64,000 nt of DNA. Source: an uncultured Allobosea sp. (lineage in GTDB: Bacteria; Pseudomonadota; Alphaproteobacteria; Rhizobiales; Beijerinckiaceae). The stretch covers positions 62,001 to 126,000 of the forward strand of contig NZ_CAMFJF010000001.1 of assembly GCF_945956895.1 (NCBI RefSeq), read 5' to 3'. Under the pieces are notes generated by a model. That model was given only the letters and a program-made list of their open reading frames with translations. It was not told the origin of the DNA and did no database searches. This document shows positions 57,126 through 64,000 of the stretch, piece by piece (position 1 is the first letter of the stretch; every line of letters begins with the position of its first letter). Made by a program: the position numbers and the translations under genes.

Positions 57126-57893
57126 TCACACCACCGTGGTGAGCCCGCCATCGACCATCAGCAGGTGGCCGTTGACGTAGTCCGATGCCGCGGAGGACAG
57201 GAAGATCGCGGCGCCGGCCAATTCCTTGGTCTCACCCCAGCGCCCGGCCGGCGTGCGAGTGCGGACCCAGTTCGAGAAGGCTTCGTCGGCGATCAGGGCG
57301 GCATTGATCTCGGTGGCGAAATAGCCGGGACCGATCGCGTTGGCCTGGATGTTGTGCTTGCCGAGCTCGGCGGCGAGGCCCCGCGTCATCATCTTCACCG
57401 CGCCCTTGGACGCCGTATAGGGGATGATGGTGGCGCGGCCGAGTTCGCTCATCACCGAGCCGATGCTGATGATCTTGCCGCGTTTGCGCGGCACCATCCG
57501 CTTCGCCACCGCCTGGGTGACGTAGAACACCGAATGGAGGTTGGTGTTCATCACCTCGTGCCAGCCCTCGATCGGGAATTCGGTGATCGGCGCGCGCTTC
57601 TGCATCCCGGCATTGTTGATGAGGATATCGATCGGGCCGATCTCGGCCTCGATCATGGCGATGCCGGCCTCGACGGCCTTATGATCGGTGACATCGAAGG
57701 GAGCGATCGAGGCCTTGCGGCCGGCGGCAGTGAGGGTCTGTTGCGCCCGCTCCAGCTTTGCCCGGTCGCGGCCGTTCAGCACGACATGGGCGCCGGCATC
57801 CGAGAGCCCTTCGGCGAGCGCGAGCCCGATGCCCTGGCCCGAACCGGTGACGAGCGCGATCTTGCCGGCGAGACTGAACAGCGACAGCGACAT
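57126..57893 (-). CDS. SDR oxidoreductase, gluconate 5-dehydrogenase-like
   Basis: 255 residues: coenzyme motif TGSGQGIG, NNAGMQ, catalytic Ser/Tyr/Lys (SIGSVMSELGRATIIPYTASK), and PGYFATEI. The best-matching branch is gluconate 5-dehydrogenase (IdnO/Gno), which reduces 5-keto-gluconate. A GAGG seven bases upstream fixes Met 57893. Its divergent neighbour is an L-idonate 5-dehydrogenase-like gene, so the pair can interconvert L-idonate and D-gluconate through 5-ketogluconate. Confidence 0.88.
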   Translation of the reverse strand: MSLSLFSLAGKIALVTGSGQGIGLALAEGLSDAGAHVVLNGRDRAKLERAQQTLTAAGRKASIAPFDVTDHKAVEAGIAMIEAEIGPIDILINNAGMQKRAPITEFPIEGWHEVMNTNLHSVFYVTQAVAKRMVPRKRGKIISIGSVMSELGRATIIPYTASKGAVKMMTRGLAAELGKHNIQANAIGPGYFATEINAALIADEAFSNWVRTRTPAGRWGETKELAGAAIFLSSAASDYVNGHLLMVDGGLTTVV

Positions 57894-58008
57894 GGCATAT
57901 CCTCGCAAAATGCCGGATGCGGCGATTTCGGTTTGCGCCCCGGGCGCTGCTTTGGGTAAGCAGGTTTCAATCGATTAGACAACCATGGAAAGGCCTTTCA
58001 TCCTCTCA

Positions 58009-58117
58009 GCCCTCATCCTGAGGAGCAAGGCGGATGCCTTGCGTCTCGAAGGATGTTCCAGCGCGCTTTGAAGCATCCTTCGAGACGCCGCGTGCCGCGG
58101 CTCCTCAGGATGAGGGC
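58009..58117. repeat. Family D palindromic element
   Basis: GCCCTCATCCTGAGGAGCAA and CGGCTCCTCAGGATGAGGGC as ends, with GTCTCGAAGGATG/CATCCTTCGAGAC inside. It lies in the 261-base divergent promoter region. Confidence 0.88.
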
Positions 58118-58154
58118 TCAGGAAAACCGGCCTTTCTGATCAGGGAGAACCACC

Positions 58155-59192
58155 ATGCGTGCCGTCGTCATCCATGCCGAGAAGGATCTGCGGGTCGAGC
58201 CGACGACCGCGCCGGAGCTCGGGCCGCGCGATGTGCGCGTGCGGATCGAGGCGGGCGGTATCTGCGGCTCGGACCTGCACTACTACCTGCATGGCGGCTT
58301 CGGCACGATCCGCGTGCGTGAGCCGATGATTCTCGGCCATGAGATCGCCGGCCGGGTCGAGGCGATCGGCGGCGAGGTCTCGCGGGTGAAGCCGGGTGAT
58401 CGCGTCGCGGTCAATCCGAGCCGCGCCTGCGGCCATTGCCGCTATTGCCAGATGGGGCAGCAGCAGCACTGCACCGACATGCTGTTCTACGGCTCGGCGA
58501 TGCGCTTCCCGCATGTGCAGGGTGGCTTCCGCGACGTGCTGGTCGTCGAGGAGCGGCAGGCCGTGAAGGTGGCGCCGCGCGTCACGGCGGCCGAAGCCGC
58601 TTTCGCCGAGCCGCTCTCGGTCTGCCTTCATGCCGCCAAGCGCGCGGGGCCGCTGCTCGGCAAGCGCGTGCTGGTGACCGGGGCGGGGCCGATCGGCGCG
58701 CTGACCATCCTTGCGGCCAAGGCTGCGGGTGCTTCCGAGATCGTCGCGACCGACGTGGTCGATGGGCCGTTGCCGGTGGCGCGCCAGATGGGCGCGACCG
58801 CGACGGTCAATGTCGCGGCCGAGCCGGAGCGGCTCAAGGCCGAGTACGGCGCGGAGAAGGGGGCCTTCGACGTGATGTTCGAGGCCTCCGGCAACCAGCA
58901 CGCGCTGACCGGCGCCTTCGATGTGGTGCGGCCGGGCGGCGTCATCGTCCAGATCGGCGTCGGCGGCCAGTTCACGCTGCCGATGAATGTCGTCGTCGCC
59001 AAGGAATTCGACCTGCGCGGTTCCTTCCGCTTCCATGAGGAATTCGACTGGGCGGTGGCGATGATCGGTTCGGGCAATATCGACCTCTCGCCGCTGCTGA
59101 CGGCGTCGATCCCGGTCGACCGCGCGGTGGAAGCCTTCGACCTCGCCGCCGACAAATCGAAGGCGATCAAGGTCCAGCTCGACTTCGCCTGA
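58155..59192 (+). CDS. idnD: L-idonate 5-dehydrogenase (zinc MDR)
   Basis: 345 residues: catalytic zinc ligands Cys37 (GGICGSDLHYY), His62/Glu63 (LGHEIAG); structural zinc cysteines 92, 95, 98 and 106 (CGHCRYCQMG...HC); Rossmann GAGPIGALTILAAKA. The HYYLHGGFGTI stretch fits L-idonate dehydrogenases. It oxidises L-idonate to 5-ketogluconate. GGGAG-like site just before ATG 58155. Confidence 0.88.
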   Translation: MRAVVIHAEKDLRVEPTTAPELGPRDVRVRIEAGGICGSDLHYYLHGGFGTIRVREPMILGHEIAGRVEAIGGEVSRVKPGDRVAVNPSRACGHCRYCQMGQQQHCTDMLFYGSAMRFPHVQGGFRDVLVVEERQAVKVAPRVTAAEAAFAEPLSVCLHAAKRAGPLLGKRVLVTGAGPIGALTILAAKAAGASEIVATDVVDGPLPVARQMGATATVNVAAEPERLKAEYGAEKGAFDVMFEASGNQHALTGAFDVVRPGGVIVQIGVGGQFTLPMNVVVAKEFDLRGSFRFHEEFDWAVAMIGSGNIDLSPLLTASIPVDRAVEAFDLAADKSKAIKVQLDFA

Positions 59193-59194
59193 AG

Positions 59195-59334
59195 CGTGTC
59201 ATCCCGTGCGCATTGCGGCGCGAAGTGCCGCGATGCAGACACGGGACCGCGCGACCAGTAGGCGCCTTTTCCGGGAGACGGTCCGGTGTCTGCGCAGCGG
59301 CATTCCAGGCCGCAGCGCGCACGGGATGACACGC
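59195..59334. repeat. Family E element (GTCATCCCGTGCGC), copy 1
   Basis: GTGTCATCCCGTGCGCATTG and CGCAGCGCGCACGGGATGACAC are inverted ends. The centre holds GGCGCCTTTTCCGGGAGACGGT, flanked by GACACGGGACC and by GTGTCTGCGCAGCGGC. A second copy in the same orientation lies at 61201; the two flank the diguanylate cyclase gene. Confidence 0.88.
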
Positions 59335-59335
59335 T

Positions 59336-61096
59336 TCAGCCGCTGCTGCGCCGGCGCAGCGGAAGCTCTTCCGATAGGCTGACGGCAAAGCCGTTGCGGC
59401 CGTTGCGCTTGGCGACATAGAGCGCTTCGTCGGCGCGGCGGGTGGCCTCGGTCAACGTGTCCTGCGGGTCCAGCAGGGTCGCGCCGATGCTGGTGCTCAC
59501 CATGACGGACACGCCGCTGTCGAGGATGACCGTGCGCTCCGCAGCGGCAGTGACGATCGCCGCCGCGATGGCCGACAACCCATCACGGTCGACATTGTCC
59601 AGAAGCAGGATGAATTCGTCGCCGCCCCAGCGGGCGCAGATGTCACGGTCGCGCAGGAGCGCCGTCATGCGCCGGGCGAGCTCGGCGATGACCTCGTCGC
59701 CGCTCTGGTGGCCATGGCGGTCGTTGAGCGGCTTGAGATTGTCGAGATCGACGAGCAGCAGGCCGGCCTGATGCCCGGTGCGTCCGGCGCGGCTGCGGCT
59801 CTTCGCGAAGGCGCGTTCGAAGCCACGCCGGTTGAAGACGCCGGTCAGCGGATCGGCATGGGCGAGGCGCTCGAGCTGCTCGGTGCGCTCGCGCACGGCC
59901 TCCTCGAGCCGGGCGGTGTTCTCCTCGACGCTGCGCGCCATCGTGCCGAAGGCCTGCGACAGCCGGCCGATCTCGTCGCGCCCGGCATCGATCGCGACGG
60001 CGCGGAACTCGCGGGCGCGGACATGGCTGGCCGCGTGCTCGACGCGGGTCAGCCGGTCGAGCACGGCGCGCTTGAACAGCAGGGTCATCAGGGCCGCGGC
60101 CGCCAGCAGGACGACGCCGAACAAGAGGCCGAGCGGCAGGAACAGGCTGCGGTCGATGATGCTGTCGATATCCATCACCGTGACGTTGAACCAGCCGAGA
60201 CGGTCGAGATAGCCGACGCCGACGAGTACGCGCTTGCCGTCGACATGCAGGAAGCGGGACTGCACGAGATCGTCGCCCGCACCGACGCGGGCGATCATCT
60301 CGCCGAGCAGGCTGCGGTCCGGGTCGTTGTCGACGAGCTGGTAGATCGTCTTCTTGGACGAGATGTCCTTGGTCAGGCTGTGGAAGTCGACGAGGCTCGC
60401 GTCGCGATGGGCCTGCACGGCGCCGCTGCGGTCGACGAACATGCTCTGGACGCCGGTCTGCGGGATGTCGACGACCTCGCGGATGAATTGCGTCAGGTCG
60501 AGCCCGGTACCGATGATGCCCAGCACGCGGCTGTCCTTGCGGATGATGCAGTTGATCCAGACCTTGGTGACGCGGAGATTGTCGTCGCGATCGACATTGA
60601 GATGGCAGCCCGAGCCCAGCGCCGCCGTCTTGTAGTACCAGCCGTCACGGGGATTGCCGGCCGAGAGCGTATAGCGCTTGCGGTCGTGCTCGTAGTTGTT
60701 GTCCCTGTCGTTGAAGTAGTAATTGCCCGAGCCGGCGAGGACGGTGAAATAGCTGCGGTCCCGGAAGGACTGACGGTAGTGTTCCAGCTCGGCCAGGCCG
60801 CGTTCCGCCTTCTCGGGATCGGTCTCGTTCTCGGCCCAGTCGACGATGGCGGGCGAGCGGGCGACCGTCTCGGCCAGCGAGACCTCGCGCATCAGGGCTT
60901 CCAGCCCGCGATAGCGGTCGAACAGGATCTGCTTCTCGGCGACGAGCGTGCCGAGCTTCACCACCGTCGCGTCGACGATCCAGAGAAAGGCCGCGCCAGC
61001 TGGAATCGCGATCGCCACCAGGATGGCGAGCGTCCAGCCCATGACCCGGGCCTTCAGGCTATGCGTGCGGGGCAGACCGGTTTCGGCCTGGCTCAT
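59336..61096 (-). CDS. Membrane diguanylate cyclase (dCache-HAMP-GGDEF)
   Basis: 586 residues: membrane helix 22-42, periplasmic sensor about 45-315 of the dCache type (GSGNYYFNDRDNNYEHDRKR, GWYYKTAALG, GIIGTGLDLTQFI), second helix about 318-342, HAMP (350-400), then a GGDEF domain with the active motif at 491-495 (RWGGDEF). An I-site RDRD precedes it at 482-485, so product inhibition by c-di-GMP is likely. All key residues are present. The ligand is unknown. It is alone between two family E repeats. Confidence 0.93.
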   Translation of the reverse strand: MSQAETGLPRTHSLKARVMGWTLAILVAIAIPAGAAFLWIVDATVVKLGTLVAEKQILFDRYRGLEALMREVSLAETVARSPAIVDWAENETDPEKAERGLAELEHYRQSFRDRSYFTVLAGSGNYYFNDRDNNYEHDRKRYTLSAGNPRDGWYYKTAALGSGCHLNVDRDDNLRVTKVWINCIIRKDSRVLGIIGTGLDLTQFIREVVDIPQTGVQSMFVDRSGAVQAHRDASLVDFHSLTKDISSKKTIYQLVDNDPDRSLLGEMIARVGAGDDLVQSRFLHVDGKRVLVGVGYLDRLGWFNVTVMDIDSIIDRSLFLPLGLLFGVVLLAAAALMTLLFKRAVLDRLTRVEHAASHVRAREFRAVAIDAGRDEIGRLSQAFGTMARSVEENTARLEEAVRERTEQLERLAHADPLTGVFNRRGFERAFAKSRSRAGRTGHQAGLLLVDLDNLKPLNDRHGHQSGDEVIAELARRMTALLRDRDICARWGGDEFILLLDNVDRDGLSAIAAAIVTAAAERTVILDSGVSVMVSTSIGATLLDPQDTLTEATRRADEALYVAKRNGRNGFAVSLSEELPLRRRSSG

Positions 61097-61200
61097 CGGG
61101 TCGGCTTCCTTGCGGGATGGCGCAAGGTAGGGACCTATCCGTTGCGTAAGCTTTAAGAAGTTCGCTGAGGGACTAGCGGTATTCCGCCTTGGCCAGGGCT

Positions 61201-61333
61201 GTCATCCCGTGCGCGCTGCGGCGCGTAGTGCCGCTGCGCAGACACGGGACCGTGCGAAGGAAAGGCGCCTTTTCCGGGAGACGGTCCCGCATCTGCGCAG
61301 CGGCATTGCATGCCGCAGCGCGTGCGGGATGAC
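61201..61333. repeat. Family E element, copy 2
   Basis: GTCATCCCGTGCGCGCTGCG...GCAGCGCGTGCGGGATGAC, same centre (GGCGCCTTTTCCGGGAGACGGT) and same orientation as the copy at 59195. It lies between the cyclase gene and fhs. Confidence 0.88.
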
Positions 61334-61338
61334 GCGCT

Positions 61339-63012
61339 TCAGAACAAGCCCTCGATCTGCCCCTGCGCGTCGATATGGATGCGTTCGGCGGCGGGCTCGC
61401 GCGGCAGGCCGGGCATGGTCATGATGTCCCCGCAGATCGCGACGACGAAGCCGGCGCCGGCCGAGAGCCTGAGTTCCCGCAAGGGGACGATGTGGCCGGA
61501 GGGAGCGCCGCGGAGCGTCGGGTCGGCCGAGAAGGAATACTGGGTCTTGGCGACGCAGATCGGCAGGTCGCCGAAGCCGGCGGCTTCGAGATCGGCGAAG
61601 CGCGCCGTCAGTTTGGCATCGACGCTGACGCTGGCTGCGCCGTAGATTTCGCGCGCCACAGTCTCCAGTTTCTCGCGCAGCGGCATGGCATCGGGATAGA
61701 GCGGGGCGAAATCGGCCTCACCCTCGTCGGCGAGCGCTGCGACCTTATGGGCGAGCTCTTCCGTGCCGGCGCCGCCCTCAGCCCAATGCCGGCAGATCAC
61801 GGCTTCGACGCCGAGATGGTTGCGGCAATAGTGGCGGATCAGATCGTGCTCGGCCGCAGTATCGGTGGCGAAGTGGTTGATCGCGACGATCGGCGGCACG
61901 CCGAATTTGCGGATATTGCCGACATGGCGGGTGAGGTTGGAAAGCCCGGCTTCGAGCGCCTTGAGGTTCTCCTGTCCGAGCGCGTCCTTCGCCACGCCGC
62001 CATGCATCTTGAGGGCGCGGACGGTGGCGACGACGACGGCGACGGACGGCTTCAGCCCGGCCTCGCGGCACTTGATGTCGAAGAATTTTTCCGCGCCGAG
62101 ATCGGCCCCGAAACCGGCCTCTGTGACGACGTAATCGGCGAGCTTCAGCGCAGCGCGCGTCGCGATCACCGAATTGCAGCCATGGGCGATATTGGCGAAG
62201 GGGCCGCCATGGACGAAGGCCGGCGTGCCCTCCAGCGTCTGCACGAGGTTCGGCATCAGCGCGTCCTTGAGCAACACGCTCATCGCGCCGGTCGCCTTGA
62301 GGTCGGCCGCGGTGATCAGGCGCTTGTCGCGGGTGCGGCCGACGACGATGCGGCCGAGCCGTTCCTCCAGATCGGCGGAATCACGGGCAAGACAGAAGAT
62401 CGCCATCACCTCGGAGGCGACGGTGATGTCGAAGCCGTCCTCGCGCGGGAAGCCGTTGCCGTTGCCGCCGAGCGAGGAGACGATCGAGCGCAAGGCGCGG
62501 TCGTTCATGTCGAGCACGCGGCGCCAGGTGATCCAGCGGGTGTCGAAGCCGAGCCCGTTGCCCCAATAGACATGGTTGTCGACCATCGCGGCGAGCAGGT
62601 TGTGCGCGCTGGTGATGGCGTGGAAATCACCGGTGAAATGCAGGTTGATCTGCTCCATCGGCACGACCTGGGCATAGCCGCCGCCGGCCGCGCCGCCCTT
62701 CATGCCGAAGCTGGGGCCGAGCGAGGGCTCGCGCAGCGCGATCATCGTCTTCTTGCCGATGCGCCTCAGCCCATCGCCGAGGCCGACCGTGGTGGTGGTC
62801 TTGCCTTCGCCAGCCGGCGTCGGGCTGATCGCGGTGACGAGGATCAGCTTGCCGTCCGGCTTGTCATCGAAGCCGGGAACCGCGCCGGTGTCGATCTTGG
62901 CGATGAACTTGCCGTAGGGATGGAGCGCTTCCGTGGGGATGCCGGCTTGCTCGGCAATGGTGGCAACAGGCTGAAGCGTTGCGGCGCGCGCGATCTCGAT
63001 ATCGGTCGGCAT
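61339..63012 (-). CDS. fhs: Formate-tetrahydrofolate ligase
   Basis: 557 residues: [23 protein letters not shown]-binding [38 protein letters not shown], and the family blocks [13 protein letters not shown] and [12 protein letters not shown]. It makes 10-formyl-THF from formate, feeding purine and one-carbon pools. Length is normal. Confidence 0.96.
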   Translation of the reverse strand: MPTDIEIARAATLQPVATIAEQAGIPTEALHPYGKFIAKIDTGAVPGFDDKPDGKLILVTAISPTPAGEGKTTTTVGLGDGLRRIGKKTMIALREPSLGPSFGMKGGAAGGGYAQVVPMEQINLHFTGDFHAITSAHNLLAAMVDNHVYWGNGLGFDTRWITWRRVLDMNDRALRSIVSSLGGNGNGFPREDGFDITVASEVMAIFCLARDSADLEERLGRIVVGRTRDKRLITAADLKATGAMSVLLKDALMPNLVQTLEGTPAFVHGGPFANIAHGCNSVIATRAALKLADYVVTEAGFGADLGAEKFFDIKCREAGLKPSVAVVVATVRALKMHGGVAKDALGQENLKALEAGLSNLTRHVGNIRKFGVPPIVAINHFATDTAAEHDLIRHYCRNHLGVEAVICRHWAEGGAGTEELAHKVAALADEGEADFAPLYPDAMPLREKLETVAREIYGAASVSVDAKLTARFADLEAAGFGDLPICVAKTQYSFSADPTLRGAPSGHIVPLRELRLSAGAGFVVAICGDIMTMPGLPREPAAERIHIDAQGQIEGLF

Positions 63013-63145
63013 TCGTCCTCTCGGAGGCTATTCCTTCCCGCGTCTCCCGAGCGCGGAACCGCGCGGACACTGGCCCGAAAACTCCGCCGCCGCCAGCGCT
63101 TTTGCCGGCGGGGCGGCCATGATGCACAGGCGGCGCTGGCCGTGA

Positions 63146-63832
63146 TCAGCTCGCGAGATGGGCGTTCTGCGGGAACAGGAACTTGCGGGCTTCCGCGTCG
63201 AAATCCGTCTTGAAGGCGAATTGGTCCTTCAGCGCGACGGCGCGCTGCGCCGCGGGGCGGGCCGAGATCTCGTCGAGGTGGCGCTTCACATGCGGGAACA
63301 TCTCCGGCCAGGCCTCGCCGACGGCGAAGGAGAGCCGCGTCGCCCAGCCCCAGATCGACATGTCGACGAGGGTGTAGCGATCGCCGAGCATGTAGCGGCG
63401 GTTCGCGAGCAGGTCGTTGACGATGCCCCAATGCCGCTCGGCCTCGCGGGCATAGCGGTTGATGGCATAGGGCAGCTTCTCGGGCGCGAAGCGGCTGAAA
63501 TGCACGGCCTGGCCGCAATAGGGGCCGATGCCGGTCGCCACGAACATCAGCCAGGACAGCATCTCGCCGCGCGCCTTCGGCGTGTCCTCGGGCAGGAACT
63601 GGCCGGTCTTCTCGGCGAGATAGAGCAGGATCGCATTGGAATCGAAGACGGTGACGTCGCCATCGGTCAATGCCGGCGTCTTGGCATTGGGGTTGATGGC
63701 GAGGAATTCCGGCTTGAACTGCTCGCCCTTGCGGGTGTCGACCGGCACCATCTCGTAGGGCAGGCCGGCTTCTTCGAGGAAGAGCGCGATCTTCGCCGGA
63801 TTGGGCGAGGGGTGGTAGTAGAGCTTGATCAT
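63146..63832 (-). CDS. Glutathione S-transferase
   Basis: 228 residues. Thioredoxin-like N-domain (MIKLYYHPSPNPAKIALFLEEAGLPYEMV; the cis-Pro region NAKTPALTDGD and DSNAILLYLAEK) and an all-helical C-domain. The N-terminal SPNPAK region fits a nu/theta-like branch (YfcG/YghU-like) with Ser or Asn catalysis. Substrate unknown. Confidence 0.9.
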   Translation of the reverse strand: MIKLYYHPSPNPAKIALFLEEAGLPYEMVPVDTRKGEQFKPEFLAINPNAKTPALTDGDVTVFDSNAILLYLAEKTGQFLPEDTPKARGEMLSWLMFVATGIGPYCGQAVHFSRFAPEKLPYAINRYAREAERHWGIVNDLLANRRYMLGDRYTLVDMSIWGWATRLSFAVGEAWPEMFPHVKRHLDEISARPAAQRAVALKDQFAFKTDFDAEARKFLFPQNAHLAS

Positions 63833-63856
63833 CGGGGGGGCTCCTCGTGAGGCGCG

Positions 63857-64000
63857 TCAGGCCTGCCTCAGTCCGGCGACATAGGAGACGAGATCGGTCA
63901 ACGCGGCAATGGTCGCATCGGCCTGGAAGCCGAGCTGCTCCGGCTGCATCCTGAGCGCCTTGAACATCAAAGCGGGGTCGATGGTTGTGGCGACGGCGAG
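63857..64000 (-). CDS. C-terminal end of an unidentified gene
   Basis: The last 47 codons of a leftward gene: the frame is open from the right edge and stops at 63857. Visible sequence ends FQADATIAALTDLVSYVAGLRQA and contains PALMFKALRMQPEQLG. The stretch is helical and without a known motif, so no product is named. It lies 24 bases upstream of the glutathione transferase start, possibly in the same unit. Confidence 0.6.
   Translation of the reverse strand, partial: LAVATTIDPALMFKALRMQPEQLGFQADATIAALTDLVSYVAGLRQA

Noticed and set aside
61375-63213. A 612-codon open frame opposite fhs
   Set aside because: Antisense to a full formate-THF ligase, with composition typical of a shadow frame.

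Overview
The window is chromosomal DNA from a GC-rich alphaproteobacterium of the order Hyphomicrobiales (Rhizobiales), most like Bosea or a close relative. This is inferred from three things. Several genes belong to small families typical of the group (DUF1192, DUF1465/RcdA, DUF1013/TrcR, DUF4164, DUF2852). The gene order tkt-gap-pgk-fba next to zapA is also typical. Intergenic regions are crowded with palindromic repeats of the GTCATTCCGGG and CCCTCATCCTGAGGAGC kinds. Gene density is high and no phage, integrase, transposase or CRISPR array was seen, so most of the window is core genome.

Layout. 1-5.6 kb: the end of pntB, an alpha/beta hydrolase, a TPR lipoprotein, purE-purK, rpsU and two small YdcH-type genes. 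5.8-12.7 kb: stress-type small proteins, an acyl-CoA ligase, a TauE/SafE permease, propionyl-CoA synthetase (prpE) and trcR, with a 264-bp inverted-repeat element before prpE. 13-17.8 kb: a quinone oxidoreductase, DUF1192, a candidate small RNA behind a perfect CtrA-type box, rcdA, rpmE and an MsbA-like ABC exporter. 17.8-31 kb (minus strand): a cytochrome c with a MotA/MotB-like pair of unknown role, an inositol-monophosphatase-family gene, a Sel1-repeat protein, a ThiE-like gene, benE, and the lower glycolytic/Calvin genes fba, pgk, gap and tkt with small membrane or coiled-coil genes between them. 31.4-43 kb: DUF4164, zapA, then the Tol-Pal envelope genes (tolQ-tolR-tolA-tolB, ybgC, pal). 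Here tolB and pal are separated by an autotransporter and a class II aldolase, and ybgC is separated from tolQ by a lipoprotein, a DUF2852 gene and a TetR regulator. 43.5-51 kb: ruvC, ruvA and ruvB with a GNAT and an unknown membrane gene coupled inside, another TauE/SafE gene, and yebC, ymdB and the 5-formyl-THF cyclo-ligase gene downstream of a candidate 6S RNA. 51.3-57 kb: cpoB-tilS, then ftsH behind a sigma32-like promoter, then glmM. 57-64 kb: a divergent idonate/gluconate dehydrogenase pair, a diguanylate cyclase flanked by two copies of a 130-140 bp repeat, formate-THF ligase, a glutathione transferase, and the end of an unidentified gene.

Three themes link the genes. The first is envelope constriction and peptidoglycan (Tol-Pal, CpoB, ZapA, GlmM, FtsH and possibly the MotAB-like pair). 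The second is cell-cycle control (RcdA, TrcR, two CtrA-type boxes and the small RNA). The third is central carbon and one-carbon metabolism. The most interesting unexplained items are the CtrA-box small RNA, the MotAB-like/cytochrome operon, the 264-bp structured element and the operator-like palindrome between the TetR and DUF2852 genes.
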